Source of the DNA: Phycisphaerales bacterium
Lineage (GTDB): Bacteria > Planctomycetota > Phycisphaerae > UBA1845 > UTPLA1
Direction: 5' to 3'
Length of the DNA: 64,000 nucleotides
Assembly (NCBI GenBank): GCA_020639075.1
Contig: JACKHI010000001.1
Coordinates: forward strand, 4,340,001 to 4,404,000
A program made the translations under genes and the position numbers. How positions within the stretch are numbered: position 1 is the first letter of the stretch; each line of letters starts with the position of its first letter. Below are positions 54,827 to 64,000 of the stretch, one piece after another. The notes under the pieces were generated by a model. That model did not search any database and had not been told where the DNA came from. It was given only the letters and a program-made list of their open reading frames with translations.

Positions 54827-54944
54827 GCGCTCCGAAGGAGCGCCGGATCGTAGCCACGGGTGGAGCGAAGACCGCGAAGCGGTCGCAGCGCAACCCGTGG
54901 AATGCGTGTATCTCCGTTGTTTCCGCCCCGGAGGGGCGGCGGAG
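54827..54944. repeat. Nested palindromic intergenic repeat
   Basis: Three hairpins stand in a row: GCGCTCC-GAA-GGAGCGC (54827-54843); CCACGGGT/ACCCGTGG (54854-54900) enclosing GACCGC-GAA-GCGGTC; and CTCCG/CGGAG enclosing CCGCCCC-GGA-GGGGCGG (54912-54944). Three-base GAA/GGA loops recur. It lies between two + strand genes; the rest of the gap to 55265 shows no further feature. Confidence 0.7.
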
Positions 54945-55265
54945 TTGCCGGATAGTCCCGCCCCAACAAGTGAGCATGAGGACGCAGGGTTTCGGCGTCG
55001 CAGCCAAACAACTCTTGAGTTCTAATCACTGAGGCGCTGGCCTCGCACTCAAAGGCACACCTGCAATATCGAACTGCCCGTCCCACTTCCTCCCCTCTGC
55101 ACGCGGAGGATGGCCGTCCGTCAAGCGCATTACGAGGTCTGACATCAACTTGTGAACACATCACAGACTCCTGGACGACGAGCGAATCCCAATCCTTCCC
55201 GCCGTTCCGCGTTAGAATCCGCAGACATGTCGAAGACGACCACGGCGGAAAAGGAACTTGAATTG

Positions 55266-56861
55266 ATGAAGACGACCGACGGCCGCCTCGTCGACGCGAA
55301 GTCCGTTGTCGCGATCGTCGTCGTCGCCGTCTGGTACATTTTCGCCGCCAACCACTACACAGTCTTCGACGACGAAGCCTTCAGTTGTCGCCTTTACGCC
55401 ATGCCGATGAGCCGGATGCTGCATCTGCAGTCCGTCGGAGCCGATCCGGACCCGCCCCTGTATTACATTCTCCAGAACCTGTCCGTCGGCATGTTTGGCG
55501 TTGGACCTTTCGCGCTTCGCGGCCTGTCGATTCTCTGCGCGTTGGCGTCCCTGTTGACGATTCGCGGCGCGGGGCGGGCGTGGTTCGGGGATCGAGCCGG
55601 GCTTGCTGCGATGTTGATTGCGGCCTGTCATCCGGCCCATCTCTTTTTCGGATTCGCCGCGCGCTGGTACGCGATGTTTCTGCTGCTCTCGACAGGATTG
55701 CTCTGGCTGACCGGCCGGCTCTATCGGCAAGGCGCCGTCACGAAATACGGAGCCGTCGCGTGGGGCGCATTGGCCGCTTCGTGCGCCCTGACGAACTACT
55801 TCGGAATTGTTGTGGCGGCGCTACTCGCATGTCCGCTTGTGTGGCGACTCGCTCGTAACCCTGAGGCACGAATTAGGCTGCTTATCGCTGCTGTAACGGC
55901 AATTGCTCTTTTCGGAATCTGGATCAAGCCCTTTATGGCGCACCTGACGACGTTTCGCCACAGCAGCCCGAGCGGCTCGGTCCTCGCGACACTGGCGAGA
56001 TTGCTTGTCGCGCTCACCACTGGGAACCTCGCGTCAGTCAATGCATGGTGGGTATGGGCGCCGTTGGCCCTCGCCGCGCTATTCGGTCTAATCATGTTGG
56101 GCCGATCGTGGCGAACCGTCGCTCCTGTCGCTTTCGTTCTCATCGCAGCCATTGTCGTCGGTGCGATCACGCGGACGATTCTGGACAAATACATCCTGAC
56201 CATCAGCGGCGTCGCCTGCGTCCTCCTCGCGGGTCTTTTTACGAAAGGGAAATTCGAGACGAGTCCGCAGAAGCGATTCGACTTGCGCCGTCTAGGGCCG
56301 ATCTTTCTCGCAGTCGCATGGCTCGGTTGCGGCGTCAATCTGGTCACGCAACGACATTGGTCCAGCTTGCGGTGGCTCGATCCGATCGCATCGACAATCT
56401 CGCTCGCAGTTGCCCAGGGCGCGAACGCCGACGCGCCCATCGTCACGTCTCATCCCGCTGCGCGATACTATGCGGCTTGCCGCGTTGCGACGGACCGGAC
56501 CGACGATGTCGCGACGTCGCGCGCCCTCGCGACGATTCCCGCCGCCGATTGGCGATTCGCTTTCGATGCGCAGGACAGCAGCGACGCCGCCCTGAAACTG
56601 GCGACGACGCCCGCGGCAGTGATCCGGCGCATCAAGAAAGGGGCAGCCGTCGCTTCAATGTTCACTTTGCAGACGAGCGGTTTCGACTCCCTGCCGGATT
56701 GGGATGCGCTGACGGACATACTGCACGCCGACTACGAGATCATCGATGAGTGGCAATTCCTGAAGGATGACGATGCGGCGCTGAAGGACGCAATTGACCC
56801 CTCCATCCATCATGCCCCGTGGCGCGTGACGCTGAGGCACTGGCAACGACGAGCCAGGTGA
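55266..56861 (+). CDS. GT-C-like polytopic membrane glycosyltransferase
   Basis: The 531-residue frame from ATG 55266 has AAAGGAA upstream; ATG 55227 and GTG 55152 are other possible starts. The first membrane helix leads into FDDEAFS (Asp35, Asp36), the acidic motif in the first outer loop of PMT/ArnT-type lipid-linked sugar transferases. About ten further hydrophobic helices follow (LCALASLLTIRGAGRAWFG; AGLAAMLIAACHPAHLFF; YAMFLLLSTGLLWLTGRLY), and a soluble C-terminal domain from about 400. The donor and acceptor are unknown. Confidence 0.82.
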   Translation: MKTTDGRLVDAKSVVAIVVVAVWYIFAANHYTVFDDEAFSCRLYAMPMSRMLHLQSVGADPDPPLYYILQNLSVGMFGVGPFALRGLSILCALASLLTIRGAGRAWFGDRAGLAAMLIAACHPAHLFFGFAARWYAMFLLLSTGLLWLTGRLYRQGAVTKYGAVAWGALAASCALTNYFGIVVAALLACPLVWRLARNPEARIRLLIAAVTAIALFGIWIKPFMAHLTTFRHSSPSGSVLATLARLLVALTTGNLASVNAWWVWAPLALAALFGLIMLGRSWRTVAPVAFVLIAAIVVGAITRTILDKYILTISGVACVLLAGLFTKGKFETSPQKRFDLRRLGPIFLAVAWLGCGVNLVTQRHWSSLRWLDPIASTISLAVAQGANADAPIVTSHPAARYYAACRVATDRTDDVATSRALATIPAADWRFAFDAQDSSDAALKLATTPAAVIRRIKKGAAVASMFTLQTSGFDSLPDWDALTDILHADYEIIDEWQFLKDDDAALKDAIDPSIHHAPWRVTLRHWQRRAR

Positions 56862-56893
56862 TTTCAGTGTGGTCGTGCTGGTTGGCCGTCCTG

Positions 56894-57523
56894 TTACTCC
56901 TGCGATTCGTGCACAGCGTCCATTCGAGGTTCGTTGATATTCGGAAGCGAATACGTTGAGCCGCATTCCGGGCAGATGCCCGTCGTGTTCCCCCACAACA
57001 GGTACTCGCACTCGCGGCATTTCGCCAATCGCAACGTTGCCTGAATCCGCTCGATCAACGTCTCCGTGCGCCGCTTCGATCCGAAAATGGTCGCGCCTGT
57101 TTCCGATGTGAAGTAGTGCTTCTCATTCGGATCGGAAATGATGAGCCAGGGGATGATGCCGTTTCGCAGGAATTCGGGTTTCTTCCACTCAATCGTGTGG
57201 GCCCCGGCATGAAACGACAACGCAATACGCTTCTTGCCGTTCGTCGAGACCAGATGCGCGTCGATCCGGTCGATGCGAACGATCAGAATGCCCACCATTT
57301 CCCAGGGGAACAGCTTGAGATAGGACTTGAATCGTCGATCAGTCGCGTATCGAACGTCGAGCAGCGTTGCGTCCCGGGCCGCTGATTCATACTCGGAATG
57401 AAGCGAGGCGAGGCGACGTTTCCGTCGCCTCGCCCCGATGATTGCAAGCGTGATGATTGTCAGTCCGGGCGCTGCCCCTATCAGCGGTGCGAGGATGACG
57501 AAGGCATTCAGGCTCACGGACAC
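56894..57523 (-). CDS. Membrane-anchored protein with C-terminal zinc ribbon
   Basis: The GTG at 57523 lies 10 bases inside the end of the upstream dockerin gene, so the two are coupled. The 209-residue protein has an N-terminal membrane helix (LAPLIGAAPGLTIITLAII), a central beta-rich domain without recognised motif, and a CxxC..CxxC zinc ribbon (CRECEYLLWGNTTGICPECG). This anchor plus ribbon plan is frequent in planctomycete proteins of unknown role. Confidence 0.75.
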   Translation of the reverse strand: MSVSLNAFVILAPLIGAAPGLTIITLAIIGARRRKRRLASLHSEYESAARDATLLDVRYATDRRFKSYLKLFPWEMVGILIVRIDRIDAHLVSTNGKKRIALSFHAGAHTIEWKKPEFLRNGIIPWLIISDPNEKHYFTSETGATIFGSKRRTETLIERIQATLRLAKCRECEYLLWGNTTGICPECGSTYSLPNINEPRMDAVHESQE

Positions 57524-60500
57524 CCCGCGCCGGTCAGCAGCAAGCCGACAAACGACGCGATGTCATTCTGCCCAACACCGTCCATACCGTCTACATCCGC
57601 ACAACCGCAGTCAGATCCTGTGCCGACAAGGCAGTCCACAAACCGTCGGATATCGTCACCGTTGACCGTCGCGTCGCCAGTCAGGTCACCGACGCACGCG
57701 CACGACGGCGACGAATAACTCGCGGCGATAATGCCCGTCATGGCGATGGCGCCGCCGTTGAAGTTATTGAAAGTGAGCGAGTTCAGACGTCGTCCCGAAA
57801 CATCAAATCCCAGATCCGCCAGCAGCGAGTCCGTCGTCACGCGGGCCTCTGTCACGCTCAACGGACCATCAATGATCGGTGCGTCTACATTGCCGGCGGC
57901 CAGGAAGCCGATGCCGCCCGACAATGGTCCAGGCAGATAGGCCTGCACCGCCACGCCTGGGCCGGCTGCCGGCATCGCCGGACCGAAGTCCGCGAACCAG
58001 TCTGGCGCCCCGAGCGTGACAGTCACGCTCGATGCGTCGTCGAATCCGAGCGTGACGTCAAACGTGCCGCCGCCATTGGAGATTTGGTACAAGAAGCCGA
58101 TGTCAAACGTCTCATCCAGCGGCTCGCTCGCTGCAAACGTCGTTACGGATGACGTAACCTGACCGCTGCCGCCCGTCGGATCCCACGTCGGCACGACGCC
58201 GAGGTTGTCGTCGTCATCCGTGTTGTCCCATGCCGTGCCACCGTTGGGACGTCGCAGCCCCAGCACGACGGCATCAAGCGCCGGACTCGGCGATTGAACG
58301 AATCGATAAGTCAGCCCGGCCGACGTCAGCGCCATGCCGCCGGTGCCCACCGAGTCGGCAGTGCTCATGATCAATCCGCGATCGGAAATCGAACGATAGC
58401 CGTCCGGCGCGTCCGGATCCGTTCCCTCCGTGTTGTGGATCAATGCATTCCAGTTGTACGCCAGCGGGATCGAAATCGAATTCGGGTCGACGATCAACTC
58501 TTCGACGACGAAGTTCACAGTCGTAGTGGCCTCGTCGTTCGGAAGCGGAATGTGTCCCGGCGCGACCAGCCAGGCCGTGATCGTATGCGGCCCAGGCGTG
58601 ACGTTCTCGAACGTGTACATTCCCGTGAAGTTCGGGTTCATCACGATCGGTTCACTGTCGAGCTGAAGGTGAACATGATGCGCCCCAGAGAGATCGCCCG
58701 ACGCCGTCCAACTGACAGTCACGGAGTTGTCGATGACAACCTGACCGTTCGTTGGGCTGTCGATCATGATCGTGGGCGCCGCCTGGACTGCGCCGGCAGT
58801 CCAGAGAACGGCCTGTTCGAAAATCTGCTTCGTTTCGGCCGTGGCCGTCAGCCAGCCCGTGTCTTCCAGAAACAGAAACACGCGCTTGGCGGGTGCGATG
58901 TGACCGCCCAGCAGGACCCCGCCTTCGTCGGCCACCATGATCGCATAGTCGCCAGCGGCGCCGGCCCGAGTCGCGAGAACCTGCACGTCCTGGCCGAGCG
59001 TGCCCTGGCCCACGCTCATCGACGTCGTCGACGTGTACGCATCGACCGTCCCGAGTGAAATGCCCGCCGTGACGGGATGCGCGTTATCCAACACATTGAT
59101 CTGCGTCGCGCCGATGACCGCTCGCGCACTGGCCAGCGGCTCGCGATCCGTCGCGTTCAAGGCGCTTTCCCAGTAAATCAGCGGCACGGGTTCGTCGCGG
59201 AACTCCCCGGCGATATTCCCCGAAGTCGCCGTCGATGACACGATCACCAGGTCCTGGCTCGACGCAAGCGCCGCCGCCGAGGGTCGATTCGCCGGCGCGT
59301 CGTTGTAGAACGTCACGTCGTATCCCAATGCCGACAGGTCGGCGATGATCGCCGCATCCGACGCCGAAGGCGATACGCCGCCGCCGAGGAAGGCGATAGG
59401 CACGCGATCGCCGACGAAAATGTGCGCCGCTTTCTGGATCGTGCTGACGCCCGCCGCGCTCGTGACCTGCAGTCGAACAGTGAAGGCGCCGTTCGACGTA
59501 TACGTGTGCTGCGGATTCTGTTCCGTGCTGGTCGAATTGTCGCCGAAGTTCCACAGCCATGCCGTCGGGTTCGGAACGCTCGACGTATCCGTAAACTGGA
59601 CCGTCAACGGCGCATTGCCTTCCGTTACGTCCGACGTGAAGTCGGCCGAGCCGACGAACTTGATGCGCAGCACGTTGGCCCCGGCATCGATCGGTGAATT
59701 GTAATCCTGATCCTTGTAGAGATCCGTGAAGTAGAGCCCGTCGGGGCCGGCCGCGAGACCTGCGACCGTCGCCTTGCCGGTTCCGTTGTATTGGAGGAAT
59801 GTCGTCGGACCGCCGGCGAGATCGCCGTTGCTGTCAAACGTCCACATCGAGATTTTCTTGCCGATGACCTGCGGCCCCGAGCCCCACGTCGCGCCGGACT
59901 CCGTCACGAACGCGACGTCCATCATCTCGGCCGGGAAGCCGCTGCCGCCGAATGTCTCCGGCTGAATGAACGCCATGTTCACGGGACCGACCGATGGCGC
60001 CCAGACGTAGGCGGCGAAGTTCATCATGCTGGCGTCGGATCCGCTCCACAAATAGTTGCGCCCGGCGACCAGATGCGTGATCCGGTCGACGCTCGGTCCG
60101 TTCTCGACCCAGTAGTGCCGACCGTCGGAGGCGCGCCACGTTCCGCCGAACGGATTGCGCACACCCGACGCGTAGATGTAGTCGCGAGACGAGATTCCGT
60201 CGCCCGCGTCGTACATCGGGTTGTCCGTCACGGGCGATCCGTCGAGGTTCATTCGCAGAATCTTGCCGCGGAAGGAATTGTTGTTCTGTGCTGTCGCAGC
60301 GTCGAAGCCGTCGCCCATGTGCACGTAGAGCTTTCCATCCGGGCCGAGCGTCATGTTCGAGATGAAGTGTGACTGACCCTGCGATTCACCCGGCATGTTG
60401 AGGATCGTCGTCTGCGTCGCGGCGGTGAATCCGCCGTCGTTGCTCGTGAACCGAACGACCTTCGGATAGTGCGCTGATCCGCCGTCATAAAGCATGCCGG

Positions 60501-61647
60501 CGTAGACGTCGCCCGTCGCCGGATCCACGACAATGCCGGACAGACCTTGTTCGCCAGACCCCGGAAACGCGCCCGTCGGAGAGAAATTCAACAGGTTTGA
60601 AGCATACGTGCTCACGTTGCCGAGATTGCTGACGACTTTGATGCTGCCGTACAGCTCCGTCACGTAATAGAGCGGTGCTTCCGGTCCGCCCATCGTCGCA
60701 TTCGGTACGAACGCGATGTTGACCGGTAGTCTAAGCCCGGTCGCGACAACATCGACCTGGTATCCTGGAATCGACGTCGTCCACGGCACGGGCGAACCCC
60801 GAGCCAACGTGGAGAAATCCGGCTCCGTCTGACCGGCGTTGCCGACGAACGTCGATCCGCCCGAAGAAATCCAGTAGATGGATTCCTGCGCGCCGCTGAC
60901 GGCGATTGCGGGGACATAGACCGTGACAGCGACGCCTTCGTCCGTCACGAATGTGATATTTGTGGCGGGCAGCGCGACGCTCGCGCCGTTAGCGCTCAGT
61001 CGCAGTCGTGTCGCAAGATGCTCGGCGAGCGGCGCCGTGTTCGTGATCGTCGTCATGCCGCCGGCGCCAGTGAACGCAAGCAGCAATTGGGAGTCTTTCG
61101 ATTCGATCCGCATCGACGCGCCGTCCGGCAGGCTGACGTCGACGCCGCCCGTCGTTCGCCATGTCGGCGCCGGCGAGTCGATGATGTCGTCAAGTTCGAG
61201 CGGAAATGTCTGCGTCTGCGGACCCGTGGAGAACATCCGCTCGGCGTACGGGCTCCATTCCGTCGCCGCGTCGCCGCTGCTGTCGCGATGTCTTACCCGT
61301 AATAGGTAGTCCGTCTCGTACGAAAGCTGGAATTCCCCCGCGAGCGATCCCATGAATGTGCCGTCGCCGAAATGGGCGTGAACCGCTTCGGGCCCCGTCA
61401 CGCACGATCCGAACCAGACGCGCTCCGACGGCGTGACCGACCAGATCTCCCAATCTGTGCAAGAGTGCGTGTCGCCGATATCCGGATCCGAGAATGGAGC
61501 CGTTTCCATATGAACGTCCTGTGGGTTCAGGATCAGCCCCGGCATGTTGGGTTCCGTGATCGTCGGCAACGCCGGCGGTGAATTCGTGCCGGCGTGCACC
61601 GAATGGACCGTGATCAACAACGAGAGAACGATGGCAGTCTGACGCAT
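57514..61647 (-). CDS. Secreted glucose/sorbosone dehydrogenase-like, PKD, ThuA-like and dockerin protein
   Basis: The 1,377-residue protein starts at an ATG with AGGA upstream and a signal peptide (IVLSLLITVHSVHAG). After a beta region comes a six-bladed propeller of the glucose/sorbosone dehydrogenase type (about 298-690: LYYVTELYGSIKVV, GEQGLSGIVVDPATGDVYAG, GKILRMNLDGSPV, SGVRNPFGG). A PKD domain follows (about 695-770: PTAWLWNFGDNSTS), then a ThuA/amidotransferase-like Rossmann segment (about 773-985), an Ig-like domain and a beta-sandwich. The end is a Cys-flanked dockerin-like pair (GDLTGDATVNGDDI, ADVDGMDGVGQNDI). Sugar oxidation with PQQ is possible but untested. Confidence 0.88.
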   Translation of the reverse strand: MRQTAIVLSLLITVHSVHAGTNSPPALPTITEPNMPGLILNPQDVHMETAPFSDPDIGDTHSCTDWEIWSVTPSERVWFGSCVTGPEAVHAHFGDGTFMGSLAGEFQLSYETDYLLRVRHRDSSGDAATEWSPYAERMFSTGPQTQTFPLELDDIIDSPAPTWRTTGGVDVSLPDGASMRIESKDSQLLLAFTGAGGMTTITNTAPLAEHLATRLRLSANGASVALPATNITFVTDEGVAVTVYVPAIAVSGAQESIYWISSGGSTFVGNAGQTEPDFSTLARGSPVPWTTSIPGYQVDVVATGLRLPVNIAFVPNATMGGPEAPLYYVTELYGSIKVVSNLGNVSTYASNLLNFSPTGAFPGSGEQGLSGIVVDPATGDVYAGMLYDGGSAHYPKVVRFTSNDGGFTAATQTTILNMPGESQGQSHFISNMTLGPDGKLYVHMGDGFDAATAQNNNSFRGKILRMNLDGSPVTDNPMYDAGDGISSRDYIYASGVRNPFGGTWRASDGRHYWVENGPSVDRITHLVAGRNYLWSGSDASMMNFAAYVWAPSVGPVNMAFIQPETFGGSGFPAEMMDVAFVTESGATWGSGPQVIGKKISMWTFDSNGDLAGGPTTFLQYNGTGKATVAGLAAGPDGLYFTDLYKDQDYNSPIDAGANVLRIKFVGSADFTSDVTEGNAPLTVQFTDTSSVPNPTAWLWNFGDNSTSTEQNPQHTYTSNGAFTVRLQVTSAAGVSTIQKAAHIFVGDRVPIAFLGGGVSPSASDAAIIADLSALGYDVTFYNDAPANRPSAAALASSQDLVIVSSTATSGNIAGEFRDEPVPLIYWESALNATDREPLASARAVIGATQINVLDNAHPVTAGISLGTVDAYTSTTSMSVGQGTLGQDVQVLATRAGAAGDYAIMVADEGGVLLGGHIAPAKRVFLFLEDTGWLTATAETKQIFEQAVLWTAGAVQAAPTIMIDSPTNGQVVIDNSVTVSWTASGDLSGAHHVHLQLDSEPIVMNPNFTGMYTFENVTPGPHTITAWLVAPGHIPLPNDEATTTVNFVVEELIVDPNSISIPLAYNWNALIHNTEGTDPDAPDGYRSISDRGLIMSTADSVGTGGMALTSAGLTYRFVQSPSPALDAVVLGLRRPNGGTAWDNTDDDDNLGVVPTWDPTGGSGQVTSSVTTFAASEPLDETFDIGFLYQISNGGGTFDVTLGFDDASSVTVTLGAPDWFADFGPAMPAAGPGVAVQAYLPGPLSGGIGFLAAGNVDAPIIDGPLSVTEARVTTDSLLADLGFDVSGRRLNSLTFNNFNGGAIAMTGIIAASYSSPSCACVGDLTGDATVNGDDIRRFVDCLVGTGSDCGCADVDGMDGVGQNDIASFVGLLLTGAGCP

Positions 61648-62041
61648 GGGTGTCCTCGTAACTTATGAATCGCAGAACGAACCTTAATCGGACTATTGTA
61701 CCAAACGGGTTCGCGTTCTTTTCCCGTTATCGAGCCGCACATTAGAGGCATTTGATGGACGATTGATGCCGGCTCGCGCCATTTTCCCGCATCCCGCCGT
61801 CACCGTCGGCAACCCGATGGCTCGAAGTTCGCCGCAGGCGTCACGCGATTCCTGGACGCCCGGCCTCCCGCAATGCCGTCGTTCGACCCGCTGCCAACCA
61901 GTCCAATAAGTCCGGACGCTCTTCATGTATGACGCAGATCGCTACGAAGAATACGGGTGAAGGCCGGGGGATTTCCCTAAGGGGTCAAGTCTCCGGAGTC
62001 GACCATGTGGGTCCACGCGCGCCCGAATCGGGAGATGACTC
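61648..62041. other. Divergent promoter gap, no gene recognised
   Basis: The gap separates the minus-strand dockerin gene from the FIST gene. A TACAAT minus-10-like box on the minus strand lies near 61695. GGGAG about 8 bases before 62042 is the FIST ribosome site. TCAAG with CGACCA at about 61985-62005 loosely recalls flagellar-type promoters. A 77-codon minus-strand frame here has no protein-like features. Confidence 0.4.
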
Positions 62042-63211
62042 ATGATCGTTGAAACGAGTCGAGACACCAAGTTCGAGACGTTTGCATATGATGCGTCGGC
62101 GGGCTGGACGACGCGTTTGCCGGCTCACCTGAATTCGGTCAACACGCTGGTTCTGGCATTCGCCAGTCCTCGGTTTCGATCTGACACGGCGCCTCTGAAT
62201 GAGCTTTCGCAGGCGTTTCCTCAATCAATCATCATGGGCTGCTCAACCGCCGGTGAGATCATGGACGGCGAGGTGCATGACGACTCGATCGCCGCCGTGG
62301 CATTTCGTTTCGAACGAACCCGGATCCAGTTCGCCAGCGCCGAAATCCGAAGTTCAGGCGATTCCTACGCTGCGGGTCAAGCCTTGGGCGGCGATCTTGG
62401 AGAGCCAAGTCTGAAGGCGGTCTTCGTCCTTTCAACTGGATTGAATGTGAACGGTTCCGAACTCGCGCGCGGATTGAATGATGCCCTTCCCGAGGGAGTC
62501 GCCGTCACGGGCGGACTCGCCGGAGACGGATCGGAATTCAAAGAGACTTGGGTCATCGATCAGCGCATGCCGGCGACGCGTACCGTCACGGCGATTGGTT
62601 TCTACGGCGATTCAATTCGCATCGGGCACGGCTCGCGAGGGGGTTTCGATCCGTTCGGGCCGCGACGCATCGTCACGCGAGCCGCGGGCAACGTGTTGTT
62701 CGAATTGGACGGTAAGCCTGCGCTGGCGCTGTATCGGCAGTATCTGGGCGATCGAGCCAATGAGTTGCCTTCGAGCGCGCTGCTCTTTCCCTTATCCGTA
62801 CGAACCAAATCGGAGCCTCAAAAAGCCTTGATTCGCACGATCATTGCGATTGATGAAGACGCCCAGTCAATGACGTTTGCAGGGGACATTCCGCTCGGAT
62901 CGACCGCCCAGTTGACGCGATCGAACTTCGATCGGCTCGTGACGGCGGCCGGCGAGTCGAGCCAATGCGCCCGAATGCTCCATGACGATTCCCCGCCGTC
63001 GCCGGTTCTTTCAATCGCCGTATCGTGCGTCGGGCGACGGCTCATCCTTGGTGAACGAACCGAAGCGGAACTCGAAGCCGCGTGTGAGGTCATGGGACCG
63101 GCCGATCGTCAGATCGGATTCTACTCCTATGGCGAGTTGTCTCCGTTTGAGACGGGCCGATGCAATCTCCACAACCAATCGATGACGATCACCACGATCT
63201 GCGAACAATGA
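62042..63211 (+). CDS. FIST-domain sensor protein
   Basis: The 389-residue protein has both halves of the FIST signal-input module: FIST_N (about 25-215; INS-type IIMGCSTAGEIMDGEVHDDS, AVTGGLAGDGSEFKETWV) and FIST_C (about 225-375; ALYRQYLGDRANELPSSALL, FYSYGELSPFE). FIST proteins are thought to bind small ligands such as amino acids. It stands alone, without a fused kinase or GGDEF, but the next gene, 7 bases downstream, supplies the GGDEF. The two probably act together. Confidence 0.9.
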   Translation: MIVETSRDTKFETFAYDASAGWTTRLPAHLNSVNTLVLAFASPRFRSDTAPLNELSQAFPQSIIMGCSTAGEIMDGEVHDDSIAAVAFRFERTRIQFASAEIRSSGDSYAAGQALGGDLGEPSLKAVFVLSTGLNVNGSELARGLNDALPEGVAVTGGLAGDGSEFKETWVIDQRMPATRTVTAIGFYGDSIRIGHGSRGGFDPFGPRRIVTRAAGNVLFELDGKPALALYRQYLGDRANELPSSALLFPLSVRTKSEPQKALIRTIIAIDEDAQSMTFAGDIPLGSTAQLTRSNFDRLVTAAGESSQCARMLHDDSPPSPVLSIAVSCVGRRLILGERTEAELEAACEVMGPADRQIGFYSYGELSPFETGRCNLHNQSMTITTICEQ

Positions 63212-63218
63212 GTCCGCC

Positions 63219-64000
63219 ATGATGCACTCGCTGCTGCAACGCCAGATTCGCAAGCTGATGCTGTCGGAGGACGCCGTCCCCGTCGACCTCGCGAGTTGGC
63301 AGGCGTTCCTCAGTGCCGTCGATCGGACCTACGGCCAGTTCGACCAGGATCGGGACTTACTGGAGCTCTCGCTCGATCTGACGTCTCGGGAAATGCGCCA
63401 GCTATACGACGAAGTCGAACGTCACAACGAGCAGCTGGAGACCGAAGTCGCCGCGCGCACTGCGGAACTAGAAGTCGCAAACGCACGTGACCGGCAGCGA
63501 ATGGATGAACTCGAGAACATCGTCCAGGCCCGAACCGTCGAGATCCGCCACGCCGCGCTCCACGACAAGTTGACCGGACTTCCCAATCGCTCCATGTTCT
63601 ACGATCGACTGCACCACGTCATTCAGCGACGACAGCGAATTCCGGATCTCCATTTCGCCGTGCTCTTTATCGATTTCGACAGGTTCAAGGCGATCAACGA
63701 CAGCCTTGGCCATGCGGCCGGCGATAAGCTGCTCCGGACGATCGCACAGCGCCTGCACGAATCGCTTCGCGCTTCGGATACCATCTGCAGCTCGAAGGAA
63801 ACCGGATTCCTCGCAGCGCGACTCGGCGGCGACGAGTTTTGCATTCTCCTGGAGGACCTGAAAGACGATGCGGATGCCATCGCCGTCTCGGATCGGCTCC
63901 TGGAGGATTTGTCCAGGCCCTATGTGCTCGATGAACGCTCCGTGAATTCATCCGCAAGCATCGGAATCGCCCGATCAAACGTCGGCTACAAAAGCGCCGA
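63219..64000 (+). CDS. GGDEF diguanylate cyclase with coiled coil (3' partial)
   Basis: The frame is open from ATG 63219 to the window edge, 260 codons. A helical head (LQRQIRKLMLSEDAVPVDL) and a coiled coil (about 55-110: LYDEVERHNEQLETEVAART) lead into a GGDEF domain starting DKLTGLPNRSMFYDRL, with the active-site motif LGGDEFCILL intact. It should make cyclic di-GMP, provided the missing part is whole; an EAL domain could follow beyond the edge. The seven-base gap after the FIST gene implies an operon: FIST as ligand sensor, coiled coil and GGDEF as output. Confidence 0.88.
   Translation, partial: MMHSLLQRQIRKLMLSEDAVPVDLASWQAFLSAVDRTYGQFDQDRDLLELSLDLTSREMRQLYDEVERHNEQLETEVAARTAELEVANARDRQRMDELENIVQARTVEIRHAALHDKLTGLPNRSMFYDRLHHVIQRRQRIPDLHFAVLFIDFDRFKAINDSLGHAAGDKLLRTIAQRLHESLRASDTICSSKETGFLAARLGGDEFCILLEDLKDDADAIAVSDRLLEDLSRPYVLDERSVNSSASIGIARSNVGYKSA

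Noticed and set aside
61693..61926. 77-codon minus-strand frame between the dockerin gene and FIST
   Set aside because: No ribosome site or recognisable domain; Arg-rich translation typical of GC-rich gaps.
61985..62005. Flagellar sigma-28-like promoter before the FIST gene
   Set aside because: Only TCAAG and CGACCA fit, with wrong spacing; too weak to call.

Overview
The window looks like chromosomal DNA of a planctomycete, most likely of the Phycisphaerae type, although no marker gene is present to prove it. The signs are high GC; very large secreted proteins built from thrombospondin type 3 (TSP3) Asp/Cys repeats, beta-helices and C-terminal dockerin-like repeats; two pairs of ECF sigma factor plus membrane Ser/Thr kinase; a broken PEP-CTERM gene; and a CusABC operon whose subunits carry extra heavy-metal-binding modules. 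No tRNA, rRNA, CRISPR array or intact transposase was seen.

Layout. 1-9.2 kb holds secreted proteins on the + strand: a beta-helix/dockerin protein cut by the window start, a frameshifted PEP-CTERM gene, and two paralogues with an ALK-like poly-glycine domain that share an upstream GTCCCC-N16-CGTTT motif. 9.4-13.4 kb holds a minus-strand ECF sigma / kinase-WD40 pair with overlapping stop and start. 13.8-21.3 kb is one 2,497-residue secreted protein with an A-B-A'-B' internal duplication. 21.4-25.9 kb holds an SDR oxidoreductase, an RHS fragment, a PPC/DUF11 surface protein with a Cys-membrane-Arg tail, and a GNAT acetyltransferase. 25.9-27.5 kb is a COG2509-like flavoprotein.

27.7-35.3 kb is the most unusual part. 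A + strand operon encodes a TIGR04222-like membrane protein ending in a Cys/Gly-rich tail, a DUF692 (MNIO) enzyme and an unknown partner. It runs tail to tail into a minus-strand type I secretion operon (ABC, HlyD, TolC), overlapping its last gene by 43 bp. The arrangement resembles a peptide-modification locus with a membrane-anchored substrate, but that reading is inference.

35.6-38.2 kb holds a beta-helix/dockerin protein and a 0.8 kb gap rich in palindromes. 38.2-47.2 kb is a copper/silver-type efflux operon (small Cys-rich protein, CusC, CusB, CusA, four-YHS periplasmic protein). 47.4-51.7 kb holds a hypothetical gene, a small unknown protein, a kinase fused to a formylglycine-generating-enzyme-like domain, and its ECF sigma factor. 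51.9-57.5 kb holds a hydrolase, a PhnP-like metallohydrolase, an L,D-transpeptidase, a second palindromic repeat, a GT-C-like membrane glycosyltransferase and a zinc-ribbon membrane protein. 57.5-61.6 kb is a large glucose/sorbosone dehydrogenase-like dockerin protein. The window ends in a FIST sensor gene followed by a GGDEF gene cut by the right edge.
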